The translations under genes and the position numbers were made by a program. From Pseudobdellovibrionaceae bacterium (GTDB taxonomy: Bacteria > Bdellovibrionota > Bdellovibrionia > Bdellovibrionales > JAGQZY01), in the NCBI GenBank assembly GCA_020635085.1, contig JACKAL010000001.1:248001-312000 (forward strand): a DNA stretch of 64,000 bases. Direction: 5' to 3'. The notes below the pieces were generated by a model. It ran no database searches. It had not been told where the DNA came from and worked only from the letters and a program-made list of their open reading frames with translations. The first letter of the stretch is position 1. Each line of letters begins with the position of its first letter. This document shows positions 26,974 to 37,167 of this stretch, piece by piece.

Positions 26974-29094
26974 TTAAAAGTAGGCACGAATTCCAACAGA
27001 AAAATTGCGACCACCTAGCTGTGAAATGTCTTTAAGAATAGACACGTGGTTTCGCGCTTCTACGTTAAATAGGTTATTGACGCGGGCAAAGAATGAAAGT
27101 TGCTGAAGGCCTACCGTATATTTGTAGATAGCACCTAAGTTGACTTGGTTATATCCATCGGTAGGGAGTTCGTTGGGAGCGACAATATTTTGTGCAAACA
27201 CCCGTTGTAGTTCCAAATCATAAATACAATCACCATGAGAGTAGCTTAAACCAAGAGTTGTACGTGGAGGCGTGATGCGTGGAAGATTTGTGTGATCTGT
27301 AACATTGCGTCCCCGAAGATAATCAGTTTTTATATAAATATCGGTGCGACCGGTGAAGGTTTGTAATATATCGTTGTAATGAAAATCTAATTCAAGACCA
27401 TACAGAAAAGCATTCTTACTGGTATAGTTATAAATAGGCAAGTCATCTGAGCTGTCGCCAGCTATTCCACTGTTGTTTGTATCATCAAAAGTGCCGGTAG
27501 GCGCAAGAAATATATAATCATGAAACTTCTGACCAAAAGCACTCATCGCAAAACGTACTTTATCGGTTTGATAACGAAGAGAAAGATCTAGGGCTTGGGC
27601 TTTTTCTTTGCTCAAATTAGAATTGCCCACTTGATAAGTAAATGTCGCCATGTGAGCACCACTGGCGAAAAGTTCTTGGTAGTTAGGTGCTCGTTCATTA
27701 TAAGAAATTTGAGAGCTAACAGACCAAGAAGCATTTAGATTATGTAAGTAACCCAGCGCGAGACTGCCGAGAAAAAAAGAACGACTCTGCTGGAGGGTAA
27801 ATTTACTATCGGCATAAGGGCGAATATGTTGCCCCTCTGCACGCGCACCAATATTGATCTTATCTTTATCGAAAGAAAATTCTTCGAAGGCAAATAACGC
27901 TTGTGCGGAATTGAGAGTTTCAGGAAGAAAAGCCTCATCACCGAGTGCAGAAAAACGAAAGATATTAGACTGGAAGCCGACTAATCCCGACAGTGCACCC
28001 GCTTTATGCTGCACGAATTCTAGTCGGGTTTCGTTACCATTATTTTTAAACAGAGTCCCGATAATACCGTTTTCGATCTCGCGGTGTTTGTAAATAGATT
28101 GCGCAGATTTAAGACGAATTGTTTTAAACAACTGCCAATTTTTCCACTCACTGGCGAGATCAAATCGAGATTGCTCCATCTTAATGCGCGTCTGTGGATC
28201 AGCTACAACACCATATTCATTGGCGAATATGCTAGCAGATACACCAATAATATTTTCGTCGCCGACATAGGTTGTACCAACCGCGCCCGATTGTGTTTCA
28301 TTGGCGCTATTGGTGAGGTGATCGCGAGTTTCTTGATCGAGAGGGAGTGGATCAAGTTCACGTTTACGTGCAGAGCGTGCAAATCCGTTAATTTTTAAAT
28401 CTTGTGTTTTACGATAATTACCATCGACATGAAACATCCAACGATTTTTACCGTAATCTATTTTTGTACCAATGGTCTTGCCATTATCCATGGAGCTCAA
28501 TTGACTATCCACAGCACCATGAAAACCGTCTTGAAAGTCGGAGTGTGTACGGTTGGTTAAAATATTGACTACGCCACCTAATGCGGAGGAGCCATAGAGT
28601 AATGATAGCGGGCCACGGACAATTTCCACGCTGTCCATCATTAAAGGGTCAATTGGTATTGCATGATCTTGACTTGCCCCTGAAGCATCGAGAACACCAA
28701 TACCATTTTGTAAAATACGAATACGATCGCCATCGAGTCCACGAATTACGGGACGACCAGCACTAGGGCCGTAACTGGAGCTTGCAATGCCCACTTCGTT
28801 TTTTAAAGTGTCGCCAAGAGAGGTGGCGCGTACTTGTAAAAGTTTATCGCCGGAAAGTTTTGTGACACTTGGAACCATGTCATAAAGCGAGCTAGATTCA
28901 TCATGCCCAAACACCATGATTTTATCAGCCACATGTGAGGTTTCACTATCAGCGAGAGCATTTGTGGTCACAATATGAATGCAAATCATAAGGGTGAGCT
29001 TGAGACGCTTGATGGATTTCAAATGAGAGAAGTTTGTGGTTCGATGGAATGTAATGGCATGTCTTAAATACATTCTAATGTTTTGATAAATCAT
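26974..29094 (-). CDS. TonB-dependent receptor, ZnuD-like
   Basis: Start at 29094 chosen for GGAG nine bases upstream; a longer frame begins at 29124. About 706 residues. An unusually long, basic N-region precedes the signal sequence, then the plug domain (KLSGDKLLQVRATSLGDTL, GRPVIRGLDGDRIRILQNG, DHAIPIDPLMMDSVEIVRGP, LLYGSSALGGVVNI) and a 22-stranded barrel ending GGRNFSVGIRAYF with terminal aromatic. The DHAI..DP pattern resembles zinc/heme receptors of the ZnuD group, so transport of a metal is plausible but unproven. A 19-bp palindrome upstream could be a Zur/Fur-type operator. Confidence 0.85.
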   Translation of the reverse strand: MIYQNIRMYLRHAITFHRTTNFSHLKSIKRLKLTLMICIHIVTTNALADSETSHVADKIMVFGHDESSSLYDMVPSVTKLSGDKLLQVRATSLGDTLKNEVGIASSSYGPSAGRPVIRGLDGDRIRILQNGIGVLDASGASQDHAIPIDPLMMDSVEIVRGPLSLLYGSSALGGVVNILTNRTHSDFQDGFHGAVDSQLSSMDNGKTIGTKIDYGKNRWMFHVDGNYRKTQDLKINGFARSARKRELDPLPLDQETRDHLTNSANETQSGAVGTTYVGDENIIGVSASIFANEYGVVADPQTRIKMEQSRFDLASEWKNWQLFKTIRLKSAQSIYKHREIENGIIGTLFKNNGNETRLEFVQHKAGALSGLVGFQSNIFRFSALGDEAFLPETLNSAQALFAFEEFSFDKDKINIGARAEGQHIRPYADSKFTLQQSRSFFLGSLALGYLHNLNASWSVSSQISYNERAPNYQELFASGAHMATFTYQVGNSNLSKEKAQALDLSLRYQTDKVRFAMSAFGQKFHDYIFLAPTGTFDDTNNSGIAGDSSDDLPIYNYTSKNAFLYGLELDFHYNDILQTFTGRTDIYIKTDYLRGRNVTDHTNLPRITPPRTTLGLSYSHGDCIYDLELQRVFAQNIVAPNELPTDGYNQVNLGAIYKYTVGLQQLSFFARVNNLFNVEARNHVSILKDISQLGGRNFSVGIRAYF

Positions 29095-29151
29095 ACTTTT
29101 TGCTCCATCCGCAATAGAAATCACCTCTATAGATAAAAGAGTATCTTATTT

Positions 29152-29170
29152 AACGCAACAATATTGCATT
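29152..29170 (-). promoter_or_regulatory. Possible metal-regulator operator upstream of the TonB receptor
   Basis: AACGCAACAATATTGCATT: half-sites AACGCAA and TTGCATT match as a palindrome in six of seven positions around a 5-bp centre. It lies 58 bp before the start. Only a guess as to Zur or Fur. Confidence 0.35.
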
Positions 29171-29221
29171 AATAATTTAGACGCATAGTGGTAATGTGTA
29201 ACAAGGCTATTCAAAAACAAT

Positions 29222-30463
29222 CTAATGCGTAGATATATGCTTGTGTAAAACAAACTTCATGCAAATAAAGGCACAAATACTGAGGAGAGTAAATCCTGAA
29301 ACCAGAGGTAGAATGCTGCCATTGTACATCTGCCCAATAGTCACACCAATAGTAACAGAAATAATATTTTGCAGAGTGCCGATGGCTGCAGAGGCAATAC
29401 CTGCAATATGACCAAGAGGTTCTAGGGCCACTGCATTTAAGTTTCCAAAGAGAAGTCCTACACAAGAAAATGTACACGCTAAATAAATAAGAAACACAAT
29501 GAGTGGCGGTATATTGCCAAAAATCTGCAGATAAATAGTAAAGGAGAGTGAAACGGTCATCATAATAAGAAGTGAAAAATAAATGAGCTTAGCCATTCCA
29601 AATTTATTTAAAAGACGAGAGTTGGCAAAGGAAGAGCCGCCAATGACGAGAGCGAGCGTGCCAAAATAAAGAGGAAAATGATCTGCATCGTGAAACACAT
29701 CGGAAAAAATCTGCTGGGCTGAACTTAAATAACCAATGAGTGCGCCAAAAACTAAACCAGAAACAATGGTTGCAGGTAGAGAAATACGGTTAGTTAGAGT
29801 TTTCCACGTGTTTTGACTAATATTTTTTAAAGAATAGGGTTTGCGTCGTTCAACTGATAGAGTTTCGGGTTGGCGCAATCCAAACCAGGTCAGAGCGATA
29901 CAGGCAAGGCAGAGAAAAACAAAAAACATAAAACGCCAATTGACAAAAAATAACAATATTTGTCCAAAAGATGGCGCAATGGCAGGCACCAGGATAAATA
30001 CGGTCATAATGAGTGACATAATTTTCGCCATCGCTTTGCCATGGTACTCATCACGAATTAAGGCCGTCGAAACAATACGCGGACCAGAAGCTCCAAAGCC
30101 TTGCAAGATACGACCTAGGAGCATCGTCGGAAGGTCTTGCGCCGCCATAGAAATAGCGCAGCCGATAACAAAAATCGCTCCCCCAAAGTAGATAGGTTTT
30201 TTTCGTCCAATGGCATCAGATAGGGGGCCAAATACTAATAACCCAAGACCAAAGCCTATAAATAAAAAAGGCACAATGAGTTGAATGTGATTAGCATACT
30301 GAATATGTAAATCGCGACCAATTGTCGGTAGTGCTGGTAACACGGTATCGATAGATAAGGCCATAAGAGAGGTCATCAGAGCCATGATGATAACGAATTC
30401 CCACTTCGGAATGGGTTGGTGTTTCGGCGTAGCTTCAGCAAGAACATTCTCAACAGTCGTCAT
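29222..30463 (-). CDS. Bcr/CflA family MFS drug efflux transporter
   Basis: 413 residues, twelve predicted transmembrane helices. MFS motifs: the N-terminal LSIDTVLPALPTIGRDL, GPLSDAIGRKKPI (motif A in the loop between helices 2 and 3), GRILQGFGASGPRI. The Bcr/CflA subfamily exports bicyclomycin, chloramphenicol or similar molecules by proton antiport; the family name comes from overall match to the N-terminal and helix 4 motifs. It is leftward and adjacent to the TonB receptor gene, divergent to the FecR gene. Confidence 0.88.
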   Translation of the reverse strand: MTTVENVLAEATPKHQPIPKWEFVIIMALMTSLMALSIDTVLPALPTIGRDLHIQYANHIQLIVPFLFIGFGLGLLVFGPLSDAIGRKKPIYFGGAIFVIGCAISMAAQDLPTMLLGRILQGFGASGPRIVSTALIRDEYHGKAMAKIMSLIMTVFILVPAIAPSFGQILLFFVNWRFMFFVFLCLACIALTWFGLRQPETLSVERRKPYSLKNISQNTWKTLTNRISLPATIVSGLVFGALIGYLSSAQQIFSDVFHDADHFPLYFGTLALVIGGSSFANSRLLNKFGMAKLIYFSLLIMMTVSLSFTIYLQIFGNIPPLIVFLIYLACTFSCVGLLFGNLNAVALEPLGHIAGIASAAIGTLQNIISVTIGVTIGQMYNGSILPLVSGFTLLSICAFICMKFVLHKHISTH

Positions 30464-30626
30464 AACCGTATTAAGTTAGTGCACAAATATGTATGACGTC
30501 AAATTTTATAGAGTACGTCCCTTGGGGAATATGGGTCGTTTAAGTACCCTAGGCTTAAGTCGATTTAGGTGCAGTTACAACTCATAAAAAAATCGAAATT
30601 TACCGAAGAGAATCAGGGGGATAAAT

Positions 30627-32735
30627 ATGAATCGTAACATCAAACGAGTCGCCTTCGCTTTACTTATTTCGACCAGTTCTTTCTTGACGACGGTGATCTG
30701 GTTTCGCTCGGGCCAAACGCACATGAAGATAGCCAATCGAAAACCAATTGCGAAATTAAATGAATCATTAAACGATGTTCAGCGCAAACCAGTTCAGCGG
30801 GTTATCTGGGAAACTGTAAGCAAAAATGATTCTTTATATGCAGGAGAAGCTATTCGTACTGCAGCAAATGGTGAAGCCAAAATTGTACTTTTAAAATCGG
30901 GAGCGGTTATTCATCTCGATTCGGATTCTCTTGTTGTGCTCGAGGAAAATGAAAAAGGTTTAAGTCTCGATTTCTTAGAAGGAAACATGTACGTACAAGG
31001 GGCGGAGGATAGTAAGACAGACGACATCACCCTCAAAACTGGTAATGGTGAAGTAAAATTAAATTCAGCAGATTTAAGTTTATCGCGAAGCCAAGAGGGT
31101 AATGTCAACATGTCCGTGTTTAAAGGGCAGGCAGAATTACAGCAAGGCGATAAGAAAATTGCATTAGCAAAAGAGTCATCTGCTACTTTCTCAAAAGAAG
31201 GTTTTAGTTTAGATAAGGATCGTGTGCAAATCACCTGGCCATATCCAGGAGAAACAGTTCTTCTTAATTTGATGGGCAAAGAAAAATTAGCCGTGCAATT
31301 TAAACCATTGCCAGCAGGGTATAAAGTATTTATGGCACTGGGAACATCACGTTCGAATATGAAAGATACGGGCGCGGTTGTAGACGGCAACGTTGGAAAA
31401 CTCACCACAGAGGGTAAGGCTGGTAAATGGTATTTTCGTCTCGTCGCAAAATCAGATAATCCTGATTTGCCACCATTAACTTCCTCAGTACTATCAGTAA
31501 ACATAGACCCGAAAGCTGCCCCATCGCCTATTGAACCTAGTGGTAATGAACCGGTTGTAAAGGGAGAAAACCATTTACCTGTTCATTTTCAGTGGGTCAA
31601 CCGACACTCTTTTCAATCGCAAGTGCTAGAAATATCTCAAGATAAAAATTTTAAAGATATTTTAAATAAAAAAGTTTTTTATGATCAATCTTCTAATTAT
31701 GTTTACGATCTTAAAGCAGGGACTTACTATTGGCGAGTTACCGGTTTTATTAATTCGCAAGGTCAGCAGGAGGGTCTTTCGAGTGCGCCTGTACAATTTT
31801 TGGTGCAAGATGCATGGGAGATGAAGGCACCTATATTGGCATCACCTCAAGCAAATCAACTGATTCCTTATATGCAAGCACAGAAAGAAGGGTTATTGTT
31901 AAAATGGACTCCGCCTCAGGGAGTTAAAGAGTTTGCCGTAGTGATGGAGCGTAAAGAAGATAGTTCGTGGAAAAGTGTTATTGCCGAAACAGCAGATACT
32001 GCCATTTTACGATTAACAGATTTAATAGCAGGAGATTACCGCTGGAAGGTTGCAAGCATTCATCCTAAGAATAAAAATCATAAAGAATCTGAATGGTCAT
32101 TTTTTTCAATAGGAAGTATGCCAAAAATGGAATGGGCAGACGCTAATACAGATTATGAATTTGCTACTTCGACACCGACTTTAAAAATACAGTGGCGCGC
32201 TTTTTCACGAGCAACGGCATCATATCGCTATTTTGTAAAACCCAAAGAGGGTACAGAAGAGCTAGCCTGGAAGAGTACAAAAGAAACTTCCGTAGAAAGT
32301 GAAATTCCAAATGAAGGTAATTATATAATACAGGTACAGGCATTGAATAACTCTGAGCAAATTATTGCTGAGAGCGATCTGCGCACTATTATGGTAAAAA
32401 AGTTTTCATTATTGCCTGCTCCAAAGTGGGCGAATAACACTCCGGAGACTTTCGAGGCAGATGCCAAAGGAAACTTACAGTTGGCATGGCAAAATGTAGA
32501 AGGTGCAGATCACTATATTATGATTATAGAAAATGAAGGTAAAATTGTTCAAAAGAAAAAAGTAGATCGCACATTAGCATCTTTGTCGCGATTAAAGCCT
32601 GGCAAATATAAAGTTCATTTAAAATCAGTGGATCGTCTAAAGCGAGAAGGTAATGAGATGAGCTCAAAGGAGCTAATCGTGCCCCAAAATAGCGACATTG
32701 GTGCGCCTAGGATTAAGAGTATAAAAGTAAAATGA
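30627..32735 (+). CDS. FecR domain protein with fibronectin-like repeats
   Basis: 702 residues with an N-terminal membrane segment (about residues 8-24), a FecR domain (about 45-165: DSLYAGEAIRTAANGEAKIVLLKSGAVIHLD) and then several Fn3-like or Y_Y_Y-type modules with TYYWRV, GDYRWKV, GNYIIQVQAL, GKYKVHLKS at intervals. Start follows GGGGG. The stop overlaps the start of the next gene by ATGA (32732-32735), so the two are co-translated. FecR domains in this arrangement, without a sigma/anti-sigma context, often act as periplasmic sensing or scaffold modules. Function unknown. Confidence 0.8.
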   Translation: MNRNIKRVAFALLISTSSFLTTVIWFRSGQTHMKIANRKPIAKLNESLNDVQRKPVQRVIWETVSKNDSLYAGEAIRTAANGEAKIVLLKSGAVIHLDSDSLVVLEENEKGLSLDFLEGNMYVQGAEDSKTDDITLKTGNGEVKLNSADLSLSRSQEGNVNMSVFKGQAELQQGDKKIALAKESSATFSKEGFSLDKDRVQITWPYPGETVLLNLMGKEKLAVQFKPLPAGYKVFMALGTSRSNMKDTGAVVDGNVGKLTTEGKAGKWYFRLVAKSDNPDLPPLTSSVLSVNIDPKAAPSPIEPSGNEPVVKGENHLPVHFQWVNRHSFQSQVLEISQDKNFKDILNKKVFYDQSSNYVYDLKAGTYYWRVTGFINSQGQQEGLSSAPVQFLVQDAWEMKAPILASPQANQLIPYMQAQKEGLLLKWTPPQGVKEFAVVMERKEDSSWKSVIAETADTAILRLTDLIAGDYRWKVASIHPKNKNHKESEWSFFSIGSMPKMEWADANTDYEFATSTPTLKIQWRAFSRATASYRYFVKPKEGTEELAWKSTKETSVESEIPNEGNYIIQVQALNNSEQIIAESDLRTIMVKKFSLLPAPKWANNTPETFEADAKGNLQLAWQNVEGADHYIMIIENEGKIVQKKKVDRTLASLSRLKPGKYKVHLKSVDRLKREGNEMSSKELIVPQNSDIGAPRIKSIKVK

Positions 32736-34351
32736 TATCATTACGTTTTGGTTTCACATTTTTAATTTTGCTAGGGGTGAGTTTACCAACACTCTCTCAT
32801 GCACAAAATCGTGTGCGACGAAACGTCGAAGTTGAGTGGGACACAATAGAAAATGCAACTCAGTACGAAGTACAGGTGATTCGAACGGATGATGCCAACA
32901 AAAAACCTCTTCGTTTTAAAACGCAGTCGCCTCAGTGGTCTGCTACAATTAAGCCAGGTCTCTATAAAATGCAAGTGCGTAGCTATGACGATCGCGGCGT
33001 GCCCGGGAGCTGGTCACCTGAGTCAGAGTTGTTGGTAAAGCTTCCATCTGTAATTTCGATCTTTCCTGAAGAGAAAAAAATTATAAATGCTAAAGAAGAG
33101 GATAAACGTAACATAGAATTTAAGTGGGAGACAGTGCCTGGGGCAGAGAAATACAGGGTAAAAGCGCAAACTGCAGACAGCGTTTGGACATTTGAGCAAG
33201 ATATAAACGATACAAAGATAAAAATTGATGTACCGGTAGGGGCAGTTATTTCCTGGGAAGTGGTGGCCATCAATGATAAGGGAGAAGAGGGCGATAGGTG
33301 GAAATCTGTAGAAACCTTCGAAGTATATGGCCCTGCTTTGAAAAAGCCAGTTATAGAGAAACCTTTTTCAAAGTTTGTTAAAGAACTCAAGTGGAGTGAG
33401 GCGACTCATGCACAGTATTACAAGTACGATCTTAAGTATTACAATCGTAAGAGTAAAAAATGGGACTTGGTAGAGAGTAAAGATAATTACCCAGAAACCA
33501 CATTAAAACTTGATACATCACGTCCCACAGGAATGTATAAAATTGCAGTTCAGGCTGTTGGCGAACATCGAAAACCATCTAATATATTTGTGCGCAAATT
33601 CACAATGATGGGAGGTTTTCGTGATCCTGCATCTTTGGAGTCGGCGATTTTAGTAGACTCTATTACCAAGCCAACAAACTTTTATGTTATTGCCAGTTAC
33701 TTTACAACCCAAGTGCAGTATGAAGCACATAATTATGATGCAAATACCAAAGCTTCGTTTGGTGCACTAGGAGCTGTTGGGAGATTGGGTTTTGGTTATC
33801 AAAATCCCAAATCAAAGTGGGGTGCCTTTGCTATTGCTGATATGAGTGCATTTATTATTGGAGGTGGTTCACACACATTTACCTCACTAGAGGCACATGC
33901 CACGCGCCGATATGGTATTGCCAACAGCGATGTTCTATTACTGGGTGCGGGAATTTTTTCGAAAGAAATACCGATTGTTGTTGGATCTCAAGATAATGGT
34001 TACATCAGCGCGGGTAAGGTGAGTAATATCGGTCCCCATGCTGGGTTTACCTACTGGACACCCATTACAGATCATTACGGATTTCAACTCAATGGACGAA
34101 TTTACTACACACTATCTGGTTCCGGTCCTTCAGGAAAAACTCATCCAGCAGTATCGTATCTTATTGGTGGTCTTGGTAGTTATAGATTGAGCACAGCTTG
34201 GATGGGCTATTTGGGATATGCCTATCGCGTGGACCAAACAATCTATGCTACGAATCCGAACGATCCGCTTTCATTCGCCGGTAGCCATTCCACAAATGAT
34301 GTCACCTTTCGCGGTCATTTTCTCAATCTTATGTTCGAGTACAGTTTTTAA
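32732..34351 (+). CDS. Fn3-like repeat protein with C-terminal outer-membrane barrel
   Basis: 539 residues, translationally coupled to the preceding gene. Signal peptide of about 24 residues (ending SHA), then about three Fn3-like modules (EVEWDTIENATQYEVQVI, IEFKWETVPGAEKYRVKA, VKELKWSEATHAQYYKYDL) in residues 30-285. From about 290 the sequence alternates polar and aromatic residues and ends in FLNLMFEYSF, as expected of an outer-membrane beta-barrel of eight to twelve strands. The pairing with a membrane-anchored FecR/Fn3 protein suggests one complex spanning the envelope. Convergent to the adenylate cyclase. Confidence 0.78.
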   Translation: MISLRFGFTFLILLGVSLPTLSHAQNRVRRNVEVEWDTIENATQYEVQVIRTDDANKKPLRFKTQSPQWSATIKPGLYKMQVRSYDDRGVPGSWSPESELLVKLPSVISIFPEEKKIINAKEEDKRNIEFKWETVPGAEKYRVKAQTADSVWTFEQDINDTKIKIDVPVGAVISWEVVAINDKGEEGDRWKSVETFEVYGPALKKPVIEKPFSKFVKELKWSEATHAQYYKYDLKYYNRKSKKWDLVESKDNYPETTLKLDTSRPTGMYKIAVQAVGEHRKPSNIFVRKFTMMGGFRDPASLESAILVDSITKPTNFYVIASYFTTQVQYEAHNYDANTKASFGALGAVGRLGFGYQNPKSKWGAFAIADMSAFIIGGGSHTFTSLEAHATRRYGIANSDVLLLGAGIFSKEIPIVVGSQDNGYISAGKVSNIGPHAGFTYWTPITDHYGFQLNGRIYYTLSGSGPSGKTHPAVSYLIGGLGSYRLSTAWMGYLGYAYRVDQTIYATNPNDPLSFAGSHSTNDVTFRGHFLNLMFEYSF

Positions 34352-34455
34352 AGAGACGTGGATCATGCCTGGTTAGGGTAGGAACACATCTAGAGATATC
34401 AATAATTTTTTTTACATATGTTGATGGTCTGTCGTAATAAGTATATGCACCATTT

Positions 34456-36300
34456 TTAATTAGCCATTTTGACTTTGTCGGCGGCTTCTGCATCGTAGTC
34501 GCTGAAGGGCGTTTTAACAATAATCGGGTTCTTGGCTTCATCGTAATAGCCACGCACTTTGTAGAGACGAAGTGGTTCACTTTTCCCTTTAACTTCAACG
34601 CGACCTGCTTCTTCAACGATGAATTCATCTTTTACATGATCGGCGAGTGAATCACTCATTAAAAAATCAGTACCAAAAGCTTTGGTTGAAGATTCAATAC
34701 GTGAAGCCTGGTTGACGGTATCGCCAATAACGGTGTATTCCATGCGTTCGGAAGAACCTACGGTTCCGGAAATGGCCTCTCCACGGTGGAGACCAATACC
34801 AATTTTAATCGGCACATGCCCCCGCTCTTCGCGAATACGATTGAGGTTCGCAAGAGCTTGGCGCATTTCTAAGCAAGCTTTTACTGCATTTTGAGTATCA
34901 CGTTCCGTACTATTAGGTGCACCCCAAACAGCCATAATAGCGTCACCGATAAATTTATCCACAATGCCGCCATGTTTATTGATAATACTGACCATGATTT
35001 GAAAATATTCATTCAACATACTAACTACTTCCTCAGGTGAGTGACCTTCTGAGAATTTAGTAAAGTCACGAACATCAGAGAAAAATACAGTCACTGTTTT
35101 TTTACTTCCACCGAGTTGCAAATCACCTTTTAATAAATCCTCTGTTACTGAGGAGCCGTGGAATTTATTAAACATGCTTTTTACCTTGTCGCGTTCAAGA
35201 AGTCCTTCTAGCATATGATTAAAGGCTTCGCCGAGTTGTCCAACTTCATCACGTGTTTTTACATTTGCTTTAGCAGAAAAATCGCCATGTGCTACTTTAT
35301 TGGTAAGTTCCACGAGTTTTTCAATAGGTGTAGTAAGAGTAATTGAAAATATAAATACAAGAAATAAAGCAACAGAAAGAATACGCCCAGCAATGTAAAA
35401 TGCTTCTCGCTTCATGGCGTGTGCGGCCTCAAGAATGACTGCATCGGAGGCTACGGCGATCGTTGTTACTCCAAGAGAAGTTTTTGTATAAGCTGCGGTA
35501 AAAGACTCGCCTGTCTTGCTATCGCTATAGCGCATCTGCCCTTGTTTTAGCTCGGATGCTAATGCGTTTTTAACAATTGGAATAGAAATCATGGATTCGT
35601 TCTTTAGAACTTTTTTTTCATCAGCATGAGCAAGCAGGCGTCCCTGATCATCAATAAGATAAAGACTGCGATCGCTTACTGATGAGAAAGATTTTAATAG
35701 TCGATCTAAACGAATCTCAGCAAGAACTATGTGGGTCACAATTCCATATTCATCTTTTGCGAGTGGAAAACCTATTGTAAATAAGGGTGCGCCATCTTTA
35801 ATCGTAGAATTACGTATTTCTATGTGCCCTTCTTTACCGCTAAAGAGGGTTTCTATATTTACAATTTTATTTACGAGTTGTGTCGAGCGAAGTTTATCGG
35901 CAAAACTTTTGTCGAGCTTATATTGCTGAAGATACTCTGCATTAATTACACGTAATGGAGCAAGATCAGCATTGCGGGAAATGACATCGACAATGACAAA
36001 ATCTTTATCTCGTCCAAAGGTCAGGTCTAGGGCCTTGGCTTTTTCTTCTGACGAACCCGTATCTTTCATAAGAAGGGAGGCAATCACTTTTGCCTTATCT
36101 ATATAAGATAATAAAAGTCCCTCGACTTCTGCAGAGCGTGCACGTGATTGATCGCGACTGGCTTGCTCTTCGCGATCAATGGAAATCTCCTCGAAACGAT
36201 TAGCGCTTTCTCGAGCGAGAATAACTGTAGTGACAGCCAAAAGAAAAATTGTCACTGTAATCAGTTTTACGGAAATAGATATGTGAAAACGCCATTTCAT
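34456..36300 (-). CDS. Membrane adenylate cyclase, class III, with Cache and HAMP domains
   Basis: 614 residues: N-terminal helix (about 10-29), periplasmic dCache-type sensor (30-290), second helix (about 300-322), HAMP (322-376), and a class III cyclase domain (about 400-590). Catalytic features: metal aspartates in FFSDVRDFT and KFIGDAIMAVWG, the Lys of VDKFIGD and the Asp of TVIGDTVNQASRIE that select ATP, and the transition-state Asn/Arg in NQASR. Makes cAMP in response to an extracytoplasmic signal. No close partner gene with a cNMP-binding domain in the window. Convergent with the FecR/Fn3 pair. Confidence 0.92.
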   Translation of the reverse strand: MKWRFHISISVKLITVTIFLLAVTTVILARESANRFEEISIDREEQASRDQSRARSAEVEGLLLSYIDKAKVIASLLMKDTGSSEEKAKALDLTFGRDKDFVIVDVISRNADLAPLRVINAEYLQQYKLDKSFADKLRSTQLVNKIVNIETLFSGKEGHIEIRNSTIKDGAPLFTIGFPLAKDEYGIVTHIVLAEIRLDRLLKSFSSVSDRSLYLIDDQGRLLAHADEKKVLKNESMISIPIVKNALASELKQGQMRYSDSKTGESFTAAYTKTSLGVTTIAVASDAVILEAAHAMKREAFYIAGRILSVALFLVFIFSITLTTPIEKLVELTNKVAHGDFSAKANVKTRDEVGQLGEAFNHMLEGLLERDKVKSMFNKFHGSSVTEDLLKGDLQLGGSKKTVTVFFSDVRDFTKFSEGHSPEEVVSMLNEYFQIMVSIINKHGGIVDKFIGDAIMAVWGAPNSTERDTQNAVKACLEMRQALANLNRIREERGHVPIKIGIGLHRGEAISGTVGSSERMEYTVIGDTVNQASRIESSTKAFGTDFLMSDSLADHVKDEFIVEEAGRVEVKGKSEPLRLYKVRGYYDEAKNPIIVKTPFSDYDAEAADKVKMAN

Positions 36301-36374
36301 GATTTATCTATCGGATTATCTATAGAAATTCCTTATTTTTTGTAAAAAGCGACAATGTCGAACTCGATACGTTC

Positions 36375-37016
36375 CTAATTATTTATACGAATTCCCATGT
36401 GTGCTTTAAAACCATTAGTTGTTCCATCTGTCTTAGTTAAGGCATCATCAGCGTTAATTATCGGACTATTTGATTTATCTGAGATACGGACTTTAGCCTT
36501 AAAGCCATTGGCTGTGCCATCAGTGATGAATTTTCCTCCTGTACCTCCAGAGGTAACAACCGTATTGCGTTTACCGCCAAGAGCAGATGAGTAGGTAATA
36601 ATAATTTTACTTGGTTTAGAATCACCAGCACTAGTCACGCCGACAAGTTGTATTTCGTAAACAGCATTTTCACTTACAGTATAACCGAGTGCTGCTAAGC
36701 TTTTAAGTTCAAATGAGAATTTTTTATTGGATGTACAGTTCATTTTGATATCGCTTACAGATAAATCACGAACTGAGGAGATCGTAGTTGAAGATCCTGT
36801 GGCACTGCCTTTTAGATTACTAATTTTTGGATCACACTCACCATTGATATCGAAAGTGATTGAGTCACTTGCTGTGTAGATTTGTTTTACTGAACTACCT
36901 AAAAACAAAGGTTGCGGAATTTTATCTGAATCGATGGTGTCGAAATCAGGATTCACTTTACTGCAGGAAAGTGCAGAAAAGAGTACCAATATGAGACATA
37001 TTTTTGTACGATTCAT
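36375..37016 (-). CDS. Lipoprotein with a duplicated C-terminal motif
   Basis: Starts at 37016 (MNRTKICLILVLFSALSC), a lipobox with Cys at 19. Roughly 100 residues of unknown Ig-like sequence follow (CDPKISNLKGS...). Near the end two near-copies, DGTANGFKAKVRI and DGTTNGFKAHMGI, are separated by about 20 residues, so it is built of repeats at its C-terminus. No family recognised. Divergent to the fibre-like gene and upstream of nothing on its strand. Confidence 0.65.
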   Translation of the reverse strand: MNRTKICLILVLFSALSCSKVNPDFDTIDSDKIPQPLFLGSSVKQIYTASDSITFDINGECDPKISNLKGSATGSSTTISSVRDLSVSDIKMNCTSNKKFSFELKSLAALGYTVSENAVYEIQLVGVTSAGDSKPSKIIITYSSALGGKRNTVVTSGGTGGKFITDGTANGFKAKVRISDKSNSPIINADDALTKTDGTTNGFKAHMGIRINN

Positions 37017-37167
37017 TTTAGAAACTTTCGGTAGCATTTATAAAAACTTAAACACTTATTCTAAACTTTTACGAATTTAACAATCTATTAAAAGAAAGTG
37101 TGTATTAAAATGGTATTCATCTTGAGCTGTAGGGTTATTAAACCGATAACTTCTTGGGCGGGGTACA

